The position numbers were made by a program, and so were the translations under genes. 64,000 nt of DNA from DASVCS01 sp036381495. Lineage in GTDB: Bacteria; Gemmatimonadota; Gemmatimonadetes; Longimicrobiales; RSA9. The notes beneath the pieces were generated by a model. The model had not been told where the DNA came from and did no database searches. It was given only the letters and a program-made list of their open reading frames with translations. Positions 17,660 through 26,223 of this stretch are shown piece after piece. The stretch spans positions 1 to 64,000 of the forward strand of contig DASVCS010000147.1 of the NCBI GenBank assembly GCA_036381495.1. The letters are read 5' to 3'. The first letter of the stretch is position 1, and each line of letters begins with the position of its first letter.

Positions 17660-17725
17660 GGCTGGCGGCTGGCGGCTGGCGGCTGGCGGCTGGCGGCTGG
17701 CGGCTGGCGGCTGGCGGCTGGCGGC
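17660..17725. repeat. GGCTGGC heptamer tandem repeat, about nine copies
   Basis: Nine perfect copies of GGCTGGC plus a partial unit. It ends about 30 bases before the ribosome site of the amidohydrolase gene. Copy number could vary by slippage and change promoter-to-start spacing. Confidence 0.85.
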
Positions 17726-17765
17726 GCTGGTCCGCGTTTCGGCGACTCCGACCGGAGCAATGCAC

Positions 17766-19403
17766 ATGACGACGCGCATGGCCACTCCCCTCCTGCTCTT
17801 CCTGCTGTTCACGCCCGGCACCGGGCTCGCGGGTCCGGCCGTGCCCCGGGCGCGGGGCGGCGCGGAACGTCCCGCGGCGCGACCATCGGTCCGGGCCCGG
17901 CCTCCCACGCGAAGCGGAGCGCCCGAGGTGACACGCGCAGCGGTTGGGGTGCAGCCGGCCGCCCCTGCCCCGCCGCTTGCGCTGATCGGCGCGACAGTGA
18001 TCGATGGGACGGGCGCGCCGCCGTTGCCGAATGCGACCGTCGTCATCCGCGATGGCCGGATCGCGTGCGTCGGCGCCGCGGGGGCGTGCTCGATCCCGGA
18101 CGATGCGGAGCGGATCGACGTCCGGGGCAAGTGGATCATCCCCGGCCTGATCGATGCGCACGTGCACTACTCGCAGACGGGGTGGGCCGACGGCCGGCCG
18201 GACGCGCTGGACCTGCGCGAGCGGTTCCCCTACATCGAGGCCGTGGCCGGACTGCACGCGAACCCTGAACGGTTCTACCGGTCGTACCTTTGCACGGGCG
18301 TGACCGCGACGTTCGACGTCGGCGGCTATCCGTGGACGTGGGGGCTGCGTGAGGCCGCGGAGGCGAGCACGGCCGCGCCGCATGTGGCGGCGGCCGGCCC
18401 GCTCCTCTCGACGCGCGACCACTGGCTGAACGTGCCGGCCGAGCGCCAGTTCATCTACATGGCGGATTCCGCGGCGGTCCGGGCCGGCGCGCGCTACCTC
18501 GTGGCGAACGGCACGGATGCGATCAAGATCTGGCTCCTCGCCGGGCGCAACTCGCCGGACACGGCGCGGGTCAGAGCGCTGGTCGCGCTCGCGGCCGCCG
18601 AGGCGGAGCGCGGCGGGAAGCCGCTGATCGTACACGCGACCGGGCTATGGCAGGCGAAGGTCGCGCTGCGCGCCGGCGCGCACATGCTGGTGCACAGCGT
18701 CGACAACCGCGACATCGACGACGAGTTCCTCGCACTCGCCCGTGCCGCGGGCACGATCTACACGCCCACGCTCACCGTCTACCAGGGCTACCAGCAGCTC
18801 GGCGCCCGCCACTTCGACGCCGAGCGTTACGACCTTGCCTGCATCGATCCCGCAACGCGCGCCAAGGCATTCCTCACCGACTCGCTCCCCGGCCGGCCGG
18901 ATGCCGCGACGCTCGCGCGCATTGCCGAGCGCACCGACGCACGCTACCGGCAGATGCTCGCCAATCTCCGACGGGTCCACGAGGCCGGGATCCCGGTCGC
19001 GACGGGGACCGATGCCGGCAACCCGCTCACGCTCCACGGGCCGGCCATCCAGATCGAGATGGAGGCGATGCAGGAAGCGGGGCTCTCGCCGATGGACGTG
19101 CTCGTCGCGTCGACCCGCAACGGCGCGCTCGCCATGGGCCGCCTCGACGACTTCGGCACCATCGAGCCGGGCAAGATCGCGGACCTCGTGGTGCTGGATG
19201 CCGACCCGCTCGAGGACATCCACAACGTGCGGCGGATTTCGCGCGTGGTCCGCGGCGGGAAGGTGTGGACGCGCGCGGAGCTCGAGTACGGGGTGCGGAG
19301 CGCGCAAGCCTCTCGCCGGAGACCCCCGCCTCCGGCCAACTCCCGTGTGGGCCTTGACTTCGCCCCCGTGGCGGTGGTCTCTTTGGGTTCCACTCGATTC
19401 TAG
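17766..19403 (+). CDS. secreted amidohydrolase, imidazolonepropionase-like
   Basis: Metal-dependent hydrolase of the amidohydrolase superfamily. 545 residues: signal peptide (ATPLLLFLLFTPGTGLAG), a Pro/Arg/Ala-rich linker, then the barrel. Metal ligands: HVH (His132, His134) in IDAHVHYSQTG, HATG and HSVDNRDID histidines, and the Asp in ATGTDAGNPL. The final part, LDDFGTIEPGKIADLVVLDA, is the usual C-terminal strand of secreted peptidase/prolidase-like members. Substrate unknown. ATG 17766 is preferred over 17760 because GGAG (17754-17757) is better spaced. The adjacent sugar genes may be coincidental. Confidence 0.9.
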   Translation: MTTRMATPLLLFLLFTPGTGLAGPAVPRARGGAERPAARPSVRARPPTRSGAPEVTRAAVGVQPAAPAPPLALIGATVIDGTGAPPLPNATVVIRDGRIACVGAAGACSIPDDAERIDVRGKWIIPGLIDAHVHYSQTGWADGRPDALDLRERFPYIEAVAGLHANPERFYRSYLCTGVTATFDVGGYPWTWGLREAAEASTAAPHVAAAGPLLSTRDHWLNVPAERQFIYMADSAAVRAGARYLVANGTDAIKIWLLAGRNSPDTARVRALVALAAAEAERGGKPLIVHATGLWQAKVALRAGAHMLVHSVDNRDIDDEFLALARAAGTIYTPTLTVYQGYQQLGARHFDAERYDLACIDPATRAKAFLTDSLPGRPDAATLARIAERTDARYRQMLANLRRVHEAGIPVATGTDAGNPLTLHGPAIQIEMEAMQEAGLSPMDVLVASTRNGALAMGRLDDFGTIEPGKIADLVVLDADPLEDIHNVRRISRVVRGGKVWTRAELEYGVRSAQASRRRPPPPANSRVGLDFAPVAVVSLGSTRF

Positions 19404-19425
19404 ACAGCGCTTCGGAGAGGACCGG

Positions 19426-20529
19426 TTGATCGGCAGTGGCCCCGGGACGGCGGGGCGCAGTGCAGCGCGCCCTTGCCCGGGTGAGGCGCGGAGCGGCGGC
19501 GCCACCGTGGGCGCGAGTGCCACGGCGAGCGTCGGCGCGAAACCCGCCGCGGGCGGTGGACTCCCGCGTCCGACCCTGGTCATCCTCGCCGCGGGGCTGG
19601 CGAGCCGGTACGGCCGGCTGAAGCAGCTCGACCCGGTGGGGCCGGCGGGCGAGGCGCTGATGGATTATGCGATCCACGACGCGGTCCGCGCCGGTTTCGC
19701 GGGGATCGTCCTCGTCGTGCGCACCGAGATCGAGGCGGAGGTGCGGCGCCACGTCGAGCGGATCGTGGGGGGTGCGGTCCCGGTCTCGTTCGTCTGCCAA
19801 CGGCTGGACGATGTGCCGCCCGGCGTCGCCGTGCCGGCGGGCCGGCGCCGGCCGTGGGGGACCGTGCACGCGATCCTGACGGCGGAGCCCGCGGTCCCGG
19901 GCCCGTTCGCCGTCTGCAACGCCGACGACTTCTACGGTCGCGGCGCGTACCGGCGGCTGTATGCGCACCTGACGGCGCCGGCCGGGCCGGCGGCCGGGAC
20001 GGCCGCGCTCGTGGGCTACCCGCTCCGGTCCACGCTCTCGCGCTGGGGCGGCGTCTCGCGCGCCGTCTGCCGCGTCGACCCGGACGGCTGGCTCGAGCGG
20101 ATCGTGGAAGTGCGCGAAGTGCGGGAGGTCGGCGGCGGGCGCTCCGGCGCGGATGCGGCCGGCCCACCGCGCGCCGGGCCGGCCACGGATGGCCGGCGAA
20201 TCACGGGCATCGCCGAAGACGGCGCGCCGATGTCGCTGGACGACGACGTCGTCGTCTCGATGAACCTGTGGGGCTTCATGCCGTCCGTGTTCCGCGCGTT
20301 CCGCCGCCAGTTCACGGAATTCGTCGCGCGCCGCGGCGCCGACCCCGACGCCGAGCTCGCGATCAGCACCGCCGTGAATGAGCAGATCCAGGCGGGCGCG
20401 CTGCGCCTGCGGGTCCTCCCCGCGGACGACGAGTGGTTCGGCATGACCTTCCCGGAGGATCGTGCCGACGTGGTGCGGCGTATTGCGGAGCGCATCGCCG
20501 CCGGCGAGTACGCGGAAGGCCGGGGCTAG
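19426..20529 (+). CDS. sugar-phosphate nucleotidyltransferase-like protein
   Basis: Predicted GT-A-fold nucleotidyltransferase that would activate a sugar phosphate with NTP. About 367 residues. The N-terminal motif LVILAAGLASRYGRLKQL is the NTP-binding loop (LAAGxxxRxxxxK), and FAVCNADDFYGRGAYR holds the metal-binding Asp. There is no ATG before the motif: TTG 19426 has GGAGAGG five bases upstream and is chosen, which gives ~45 residues of Gly/Ala-rich leader; GTG 19507 is an alternative. The stop codon TAG lies inside a GGGCTAG repeat. With the symporter and galactokinase genes next to it, a sugar-use role is likely. Confidence 0.8.
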   Translation: MIGSGPGTAGRSAARPCPGEARSGGATVGASATASVGAKPAAGGGLPRPTLVILAAGLASRYGRLKQLDPVGPAGEALMDYAIHDAVRAGFAGIVLVVRTEIEAEVRRHVERIVGGAVPVSFVCQRLDDVPPGVAVPAGRRRPWGTVHAILTAEPAVPGPFAVCNADDFYGRGAYRRLYAHLTAPAGPAAGTAALVGYPLRSTLSRWGGVSRAVCRVDPDGWLERIVEVREVREVGGGRSGADAAGPPRAGPATDGRRITGIAEDGAPMSLDDDVVVSMNLWGFMPSVFRAFRRQFTEFVARRGADPDAELAISTAVNEQIQAGALRLRVLPADDEWFGMTFPEDRADVVRRIAERIAAGEYAEGRG

Positions 20530-20571
20530 GGCTAGGGCTAGGGCTAGGGCTGGGGCTAGGGAGGCGTGATC
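20519..20571 (+). repeat. GGGCTA/GGGCTG tract, copy D (plus)
   Basis: Six or so G-tract hexamers in direct orientation that overlap the last codons and stop of the nucleotidyltransferase gene. About 100 bp further on the same motif recurs inverted (20671-20705), so the pair could fold back around the short stretch between them. Confidence 0.8.
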
Positions 20572-20661
20572 GGAGCGCCCGCGGTTCGAGACGCCGCCGG
20601 CGAAGCCGCGTTCGCGGGGGCGTCGGATGGTGCCGCGGGCGCGTCGGATGACGCCGCGACG

Positions 20662-20738
20662 GTGCCGGGCAACCCTAGCCCTAGCCCCAGCCCCAGCCCT
20701 AGCCCGCCGGCTGTGCCGGCTGCGCCGGCACAGCCGGC
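20662..20738 (-). repeat. composite repeat, copy D (minus) with 15-bp hairpin
   Basis: Read on the minus strand: a perfect hairpin GCCGGCTGTGCCGGC / GCCGGCACAGCCGGC with a 3-base loop (20706-20738), then GGGCTAG/GGGCTGG tracts (20671-20705), then TTGCCCGG. This is the same order as copies A and B. It ends nine bases before the AAAGGAG site of the symporter gene, so in that mRNA the hairpin would stand directly upstream of the ribosome site. Confidence 0.85.
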
Positions 20739-20759
20739 ACCCGACACAAAGGAGACCGC

Positions 20760-22577
20760 GTGCAACTGATCGGAATCGACTGGCTCGTGTTGGCGCTCTA
20801 CGGCGTGGTGACGCTCGTCGTGGGGCTCGTCTACGCGCGGCGCGCCGGGTCGGGGACCGAGGAGTACTTCCTGGCGGGGCGCAAGCTGTCGTGGTGGCTG
20901 CTGGGCACCTCGATGGTGGCGACGACGTTCTCGACGGACACGCCGAACCTGGTCACGAACATGGTGCGGACGGGCGGCGTCAGCCAGAACTGGCTGTGGT
21001 GGGCGTTCGTGCTGACGGGGATGCTGACCGTCTTCTTCTACGCCAAGCTGTGGCGGCGGTCGGAGGTCCTGACGGACGTAGGGTTCTACGAGCTGCGGTA
21101 TTCGGGCAGGCCCGCCGCGTTCCTGCGAGGGTTCCGCGCGCTCTACCTGGGCGTGTTCTTCAATGTCATGATCATGGCGACGGTCACGCTGGCGGCGATC
21201 AAGATCGGCGGCGTGCTGCTCGGCCTGGACAGGTACTCGGTGGTGCTGGTCGCGGCCACGGTGACGGCGATCTACTCGGCGACGTCGGGGCTGTGGGGCG
21301 TCGTCATCACGGACATGATGCTCTTCGTGATCGCGATGATCGGTTCCATCGCAGCGGCGTACTATGCGCTGGCGCACCCGGCGGTGGGCGGGCTGGATGG
21401 GCTGATCACGAACCCGGCCGTCATCGGGAAGCTCTCGATGTTGCCGGACTTCTCGGACTGGCATACGGCCGCGGTGGTGTTCCTGATCCCGATCGCCGTG
21501 CAGTGGTGGAGCACGTGGTACCCCGGGTCGGAGCCTGGCGGCGGCGGCTACAGCGCCCAGCGGATGCTGGCCGCGCGCAACGAGAAGGATTCGCTCCGGG
21601 CGATGCTCTTCTTCAACGTCGCCCATTACGGGGTGCGGCCGTGGCCGTGGATCCTGGTCGCGCTCGCGTCGCTCGTCGTCTACCCGACGCTCGACTCGAT
21701 CCGCGCGGCGTTCCCCGGGCTGGACCCCTCGATCCTGGGGCACGACCTGGCGTACCCCGCGATGCTGGTCTTTCTGCCGCACGGGATGCTCGGGCTGGTC
21801 GTCGCGTCGTTGGCGGCCGCGTACATGTCGACGATCAGCACGCATCTGAACTGGGGCGCCTCCTACGTCGTGGACGACTTCTACCGCAGATTCATGGCAT
21901 CGGACCGGGGCGAGCGGCACTACGTGACGGTCGGCCGGATCTCGACGGCGGTCCTCGTCGTGCTCTCGTCCGCGGTCTCGCTCTGGCTCGAGAACGCGCT
22001 CCAGGCGTTTCAGATCCTGCTCCAGATCGGCGCGGGCACCGGACTCGTCTTCCTGCTGCGCTGGTTCTGGTGGCGCATCAACGCGTGGAGCGAGATCTCC
22101 GCCATGGTGATCTCGTTCCTCGTGGCCGTCTACTTCCAGTTCATCCACCCGGCGCTCGGCTTCGCGCCGTGGGACCCGTCGGTGACGCTCGTGGTCGGCG
22201 TCGCGATCACGACCGTCGGCTGGCTGGCCGTGACGCTGCTCACGCCGCCGAGCGACGCGGCGACGCTCCGTGCGTTCCATGCGCGGATCCGCCCGCTCGG
22301 CTCGGGGTGGCGGCCGGTGGTGGGGGCCGAGTCGGTGGCCACGGCCGCGGACCGATCGGGCGAGAGCGTGGCGGCCGGGCTGTTGTGCTGGTTCCTGGGG
22401 TGCGTGACCATCTACGGGGCCGTCTTCGGCACCGGGTACCTGCTGTACGGGAGACTCGGCTGGGCCCTCGTCTGTCTCGGCGCCGCGGGCGCGGCCGCGT
22501 TCGGGATCTTCCGCGCGCTCCCGCGGGTGGGACTGCGGGGAGTGGAGGTGGCGGCGGGGGAGGTGGCGGCGTCGTAG
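20760..22577 (+). CDS. sodium:solute symporter (SSS family)
   Basis: 605-residue membrane transporter that would couple Na+ entry to uptake of a sugar or similar solute. The SSS pattern is clear: GTEEYFLAGRKLSWWLLGTSMVATTFS near residues 32-58, many helices, and AAYMSTISTHLNWGASYVVDDFY in the core. The start is a GTG at 20760 with AAAGGAG (20748-20754) in front. It lies between a nucleotidyltransferase and, on the other strand, galactokinase, so a hexose such as galactose is a reasonable but untested substrate. The end is only 4 bp from the galactokinase stop. Confidence 0.92.
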   Translation: MQLIGIDWLVLALYGVVTLVVGLVYARRAGSGTEEYFLAGRKLSWWLLGTSMVATTFSTDTPNLVTNMVRTGGVSQNWLWWAFVLTGMLTVFFYAKLWRRSEVLTDVGFYELRYSGRPAAFLRGFRALYLGVFFNVMIMATVTLAAIKIGGVLLGLDRYSVVLVAATVTAIYSATSGLWGVVITDMMLFVIAMIGSIAAAYYALAHPAVGGLDGLITNPAVIGKLSMLPDFSDWHTAAVVFLIPIAVQWWSTWYPGSEPGGGGYSAQRMLAARNEKDSLRAMLFFNVAHYGVRPWPWILVALASLVVYPTLDSIRAAFPGLDPSILGHDLAYPAMLVFLPHGMLGLVVASLAAAYMSTISTHLNWGASYVVDDFYRRFMASDRGERHYVTVGRISTAVLVVLSSAVSLWLENALQAFQILLQIGAGTGLVFLLRWFWWRINAWSEISAMVISFLVAVYFQFIHPALGFAPWDPSVTLVVGVAITTVGWLAVTLLTPPSDAATLRAFHARIRPLGSGWRPVVGAESVATAADRSGESVAAGLLCWFLGCVTIYGAVFGTGYLLYGRLGWALVCLGAAGAAAFGIFRALPRVGLRGVEVAAGEVAAS

Positions 22578-22581
22578 GCGG

Positions 22582-23820
22582 TCAGGCGGCCGGCTCGACC
22601 GACGCGCCACCGACCGGACGCGCCACGAAGAGGTGGCCGCCCGGTTCTCCGTCGATCCCCCGCGGCCGGTAGAACCCTTCCGCCAGCGCGGCCAGCACCG
22701 GGTCCGCGCGGGCGGCATCGCAGAGCGCGACGACGCAGCCGCCGAAGCCCGCGCCGGTCAGGCGCGCGCCGTGTGCTCCGGCCTCGACGGCGCGCTCGAC
22801 GAGTTCATCGAGCGCGGCGGCGCTCACCTCGTAGTCGTCGCGCAGGCTGCGGTGGGATTCGAGCATGAGGCGGCCGAAGCGTTCGGCATCGCCGGCGGCC
22901 ATGGCGCGCTCGGCGTCGCGGACGCGGGCGGCTTCGGTGACGACATGGCGGAACCGCCTGCGGAGGACGTCATCGAGCGATTCATCCGCGAGCGCGAGGA
23001 GCCGGTCGAGCGGGAGCGCATCCGCGAGCCGGGGATAGGTGTGGAGCGAGCGGGCCGTCGGGTCGACGGGCGTGCCGGCCGCCTCGACCTCCGCCAGCGC
23101 CCGGCACACCGCAGCCAGCGCCTCGCCGCACTCCCGGGTGCGCCGGTTGTACGCATCGCGTGCGGCGGCGGACTTCTCGGCGCGGACCAGGCTGTGCGCC
23201 ACGACGAAGGTCCAGTCCGGCGGGACGGGGGTGGGGGTGAGGCGGAGCGGGCCGAAGTCGACGCGGCTGGCCGTACCCGGCGTCGCGCCCAGCACGATGG
23301 CCTGGTCCATCCCGCCACTGCGTGTGCCCACGTAACGCTCGGCCTCCGTGAGCGATTCGGCCAGTTCGAGCGCCGGCACGCTCCGGCCGTCCGCGTGCAA
23401 CAGCGCGAGCGCCGCCGCGATCACCATGGCGGAGGAGGATGAGAGTCCCGCGGCCGGCGGGAGGTCGGAGGCGACGACGGCATCGACACCGCGGCGCACG
23501 TCATGTCGCCGCGCCAGCTCCCGGGCGGCCGCCTTGAGATAGTTCCCCCAGTCGCCGGGAGGATACGGCTCGATCTCGGGGCCGATCTGGAAGCTGCGCG
23601 GCGGGAACGCGGGGTCGAGATTGGCGACGCGCACCATCACATCATCGCGGGGGCGGACGAGGACGCGGATCTCGCGCTGGATCGCCATCGGAAAGACCGA
23701 CAGCCCGTTGTAGTCGATGTGCTCGCCGATCAGGTTGACGCGGCCGGGCGCCCGGACGAGGAACGCCGGCGCCGCCGGGCCGAAGCGGTCGGCGAAGGCG
23801 CGGCGGAGCGCGTCGAGCAT
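22582..23820 (-). CDS. galK: galactokinase
   Basis: GHMP-family kinase that phosphorylates galactose at C1, first step of the Leloir pathway. 412 residues. Seen: galactokinase signature GRVNLIGEHIDYNGL (26-40), ATP loop LPPAAGLSSSSAMV, and the third GHMP motif GARLTGAGFGGCVVAL. The ATG has GGAGG five bases upstream. GalT/GalE are not in the window; the neighbouring nucleotidyltransferase may supply an activation step. A closely related sugar kinase role (for example GalNAc) cannot be excluded because the sugar-recognition residues were not compared with structures. Confidence 0.9.
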   Translation of the reverse strand: MLDALRRAFADRFGPAAPAFLVRAPGRVNLIGEHIDYNGLSVFPMAIQREIRVLVRPRDDVMVRVANLDPAFPPRSFQIGPEIEPYPPGDWGNYLKAAARELARRHDVRRGVDAVVASDLPPAAGLSSSSAMVIAAALALLHADGRSVPALELAESLTEAERYVGTRSGGMDQAIVLGATPGTASRVDFGPLRLTPTPVPPDWTFVVAHSLVRAEKSAAARDAYNRRTRECGEALAAVCRALAEVEAAGTPVDPTARSLHTYPRLADALPLDRLLALADESLDDVLRRRFRHVVTEAARVRDAERAMAAGDAERFGRLMLESHRSLRDDYEVSAAALDELVERAVEAGAHGARLTGAGFGGCVVALCDAARADPVLAALAEGFYRPRGIDGEPGGHLFVARPVGGASVEPAA

Positions 23821-24031
23821 GTCATCCTCCGGATGGCCGTTCGTCCGTGATCGGGCGCACTGGATCCCGCATCGCGCAGCGGGGCCGGGCGGACGGTTCG
23901 ATCGCGGAAACCTACCACGGCGCGGCGATCTCGTAAAGCGGGGGATACGACCGGGATGCGGCGATGCGTACGCTCGGCCGCACCAGCATCGGCGCGCCCG
24001 ATGCGGCGCCCGCCGCCCTTCCGTTCCCGAA

Positions 24032-24586
24032 CTACGCCTTCAACACAAGCGGCAGCCCGCTGACGAGCAGGACGACTTCATCGGCCGCGGCCGCGACCCT
24101 CTGGTTCGCCTCACCCATCGCATCGCGAAACCAGCGGCCGAGCTCGGTCGCCGGGACGACGCCGAGGCCGATCTCGTTGGTGACGATGATGAGCGTGCCG
24201 TCGCGTTCGCGCGTGGCATCGAGGAGCTCCCGGATCTCCGCCTCGACCGCGTCGCGGGCCAGGGCCTCGCGGTGTTCCGCCGGCGCGCCGTCTGCCGCCG
24301 CGGCGGTGAGGAAGATGTTCGATGCGAGCAGCGTGAGGCAGTCCAGCAGCACGACGTCGGTCGCGGCCGCGCGCAGGGCGGCCGCGGCGTTGCGCTCCGC
24401 CTCGAGCGTCGTCCACGCCGCGGGGCGCGTCGCGCGGTGGCGGGCGATCCGCTCGGCCATCTCGGTGTCGCCCGCGGCGGCGGTCGCGATGAAGGTCACG
24501 GCATCGCCGCCGAGGCGGGCGGCGAGGTCCGCGGCGTACCGGCTTTTTCCGCTACGCACGCCGCCGGTCACGAGGATCAGTCGCAC
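24032..24586 (-). CDS. cobU: adenosylcobinamide kinase / adenosylcobinamide-phosphate guanylyltransferase
   Basis: Phosphorylates adenosylcobinamide and then attaches GMP, preparing it for CobS. 184 residues. P-loop GGVRSGKSRY (about 7-16), then TFIATAAAGDTEMAERIARH with the guanylylated His region, VVLLDCLTLLASN and IIVTNEIGLGVVPATELGR, all CobU/CobP marks. The start is GTG 24586 (RLILVTGG follows) with GGAG upstream, and it overlaps the cobQ stop by 10 bp; the longer open frame to 24727 is rejected. Last gene of the riboswitch-controlled operon. Confidence 0.93.
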   Translation of the reverse strand: MRLILVTGGVRSGKSRYAADLAARLGGDAVTFIATAAAGDTEMAERIARHRATRPAAWTTLEAERNAAAALRAAATDVVLLDCLTLLASNIFLTAAAADGAPAEHREALARDAVEAEIRELLDATRERDGTLIIVTNEIGLGVVPATELGRWFRDAMGEANQRVAAAADEVVLLVSGLPLVLKA

Positions 24587-26223
24587 GGCGCGCTCCGGTG
24601 AACCAGCGCCTCGATCCTCCCCATGTCGAGCGCGTTCTCGACGACGTCGGCGATGCGGTCGATCTCTCGCTCGACGCGCAACTCCCACGCGGACTCCGCG
24701 TGCGCGGCGCATAGCGAGTCGAGCCACGCGTGCCGGAACGCGTCGTTGTGGAAGAGGCCGTGCAGGTATGCGCCCCAGGCGGGTGGCGCGATCGCGCCCG
24801 CGGCCCCGTCGTCGGTCCCACGACCATTACGTCCGGCGGTCACGCCCGCACCGCAGCCACCGGCGCCACCCGCACCGCCGATCGCACACCGATCACGGTC
24901 ACCACCTGCGCTGCCGCCCGCGCTCCCGCCCGGTGGGCCGCTCCCGGCGACCGCGCCGATGACCTCCTCGCCCGCGACCAGCCAGGCGCGTGTCGTCCCG
25001 TGCAGCGTCGTGTGTCCGTGGTGGATCTCGTAGCCCTCGATCGTGGTCCCGGCGAGTCGTCCGAGCGGGCCCGGGCAGGGCGTGATGGCGGCGCGGGTCG
25101 GGCGCGTCGTCTTCTCGGGGGCGAGCACGGTTTCGATGTCCAGGAGGCCGAGCCCCGCGCACTCGCCGCCGGCCTCGATGCCGGCCGGATCGCGGACCCG
25201 GCGGCCGAGCATCTGGTAGCCGCCGCACAGCCCCACGACCTCGATGCCGGCCCGGCAGCGCGCGCGGATCGCGGCGGCCAGCCCGGTGTCCCAGAGCCAT
25301 CTTAGGTCCGCGAGCGTGTTGCGGGTGCCCGGCAGGATGATCGCCGCCGCGTCGTCGAGCGACTCCGGGCGATCGACCCAGCGGACGCGCGCGCCCGGCT
25401 CCGCCGCGAGCGGGTCGAGATCATCGAAATTCGCGATGTGCGGGACGCGCACCGCGGCGATCGTCACCGTCCCATTGCCGGCAGAGGCGAGTCCCATCGC
25501 GTCTTCCTCCGGGAGCCGGTGCCGCGTGTACGGCACGATGCCGAGCGTCGGGACGCCGGTGCGGCGGCGCAGGTCGTCGGGCGCCGGTGAGAGGAGCGAC
25601 GGGTCGCCGCGGAACCGGTTCAGGATGAAGCCGCGGATGCGGGCGCGGTCGGCCGTGTCGAGGAGCGACCACGTCCCGTAGAGCGCGGCGAACGCGCCGC
25701 CGCGGTCGATGTCGGCGGCCAGCAGTACGGGCGCGGCGGCGTGGTGCGCGACGGCCATGTTGACGATGTCGCTGCGCCGGAGGTTCGTCTCGGCCGGGCT
25801 GCCCGCGCCCTCGATGATCACGAGGTCGGCCTCGGCGCGGAGCGCGTCGAGTGATTCGGCGACCACGGGCCAGAGGCGTTCCCGGCGCTCGTGCCATGGC
25901 AACATCGCGGCGTCGGGGTCGCTGCGTCCAAGGACGACGACGTCCGAGCGCGTGTCCGCGAGGGGTTTGAGCAGGACCGGGTTCATGCGCACATCGGGGC
26001 GCACGCCGGCGGCACGCGCCTGGAGCGCCTGTGCACGCCCGACCTCGCCGCCGTCGACCGTGACCGCGGCGTTGTTCGACATGTTCTGCGCCTTGAACGG
26101 AACGACGTGCACGCCGCGCCGGGCGAAGATGCGGCAGAGCGCCGTGACGAGCAGCGACTTGCCGACGCCGGAGGCGGTGCCCTGGACCATGAGGGTGGGC
26201 GCGGGGACCGCAGGTCCGCTCAT
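24577..26223 (-). CDS. cobQ: adenosylcobyric acid synthase (glutamine-hydrolysing)
   Basis: Amidates four side chains of adenosylcobyrinic acid diamide. 548 residues, somewhat long. N-terminal ATPase half: QGTASGVGKSLLVTALCRIF, PFKAQNMSNNAAVT; C-terminal class I amidotransferase half with the Cys nucleophile in GLCGGYQMLGRRV and the His in WGAYLHGLFHND. Between these, about 60 residues of Gly/Ser/Ala-rich sequence (from near GSGPPGGSAGG) are inserted shortly before the His. The ATG overlaps the cobT stop (ATGA). Ring-building genes are absent here, so the substrate may come from uptake or another locus. Confidence 0.95.
   Translation of the reverse strand: MSGPAVPAPTLMVQGTASGVGKSLLVTALCRIFARRGVHVVPFKAQNMSNNAAVTVDGGEVGRAQALQARAAGVRPDVRMNPVLLKPLADTRSDVVVLGRSDPDAAMLPWHERRERLWPVVAESLDALRAEADLVIIEGAGSPAETNLRRSDIVNMAVAHHAAAPVLLAADIDRGGAFAALYGTWSLLDTADRARIRGFILNRFRGDPSLLSPAPDDLRRRTGVPTLGIVPYTRHRLPEEDAMGLASAGNGTVTIAAVRVPHIANFDDLDPLAAEPGARVRWVDRPESLDDAAAIILPGTRNTLADLRWLWDTGLAAAIRARCRAGIEVVGLCGGYQMLGRRVRDPAGIEAGGECAGLGLLDIETVLAPEKTTRPTRAAITPCPGPLGRLAGTTIEGYEIHHGHTTLHGTTRAWLVAGEEVIGAVAGSGPPGGSAGGSAGGDRDRCAIGGAGGAGGCGAGVTAGRNGRGTDDGAAGAIAPPAWGAYLHGLFHNDAFRHAWLDSLCAAHAESAWELRVEREIDRIADVVENALDMGRIEALVHRSAPCD

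Larger units (their letters stand above)
17393..17765. other. divergent intergenic region with palindrome and heptamer repeats
   Basis: This region between tyrS (minus) and the amidohydrolase gene (plus) has no supported gene. It contains a perfect 40-bp palindrome and a nine-copy heptamer tandem repeat (separate entries). Both promoters should lie here. An open frame through the repeats (RLAAGGW units) is continuous with the amidohydrolase frame but is not a credible N-terminus. Confidence 0.6.

Noticed and set aside
17660..17725. CRISPR array
   Set aside because: Head-to-tail 7-base units without spacers.
15191..18268. 1025-codon plus-strand open frame
   Set aside because: Antisense to GNAT, coiled-coil and tyrS genes, all of which have clear family motifs.
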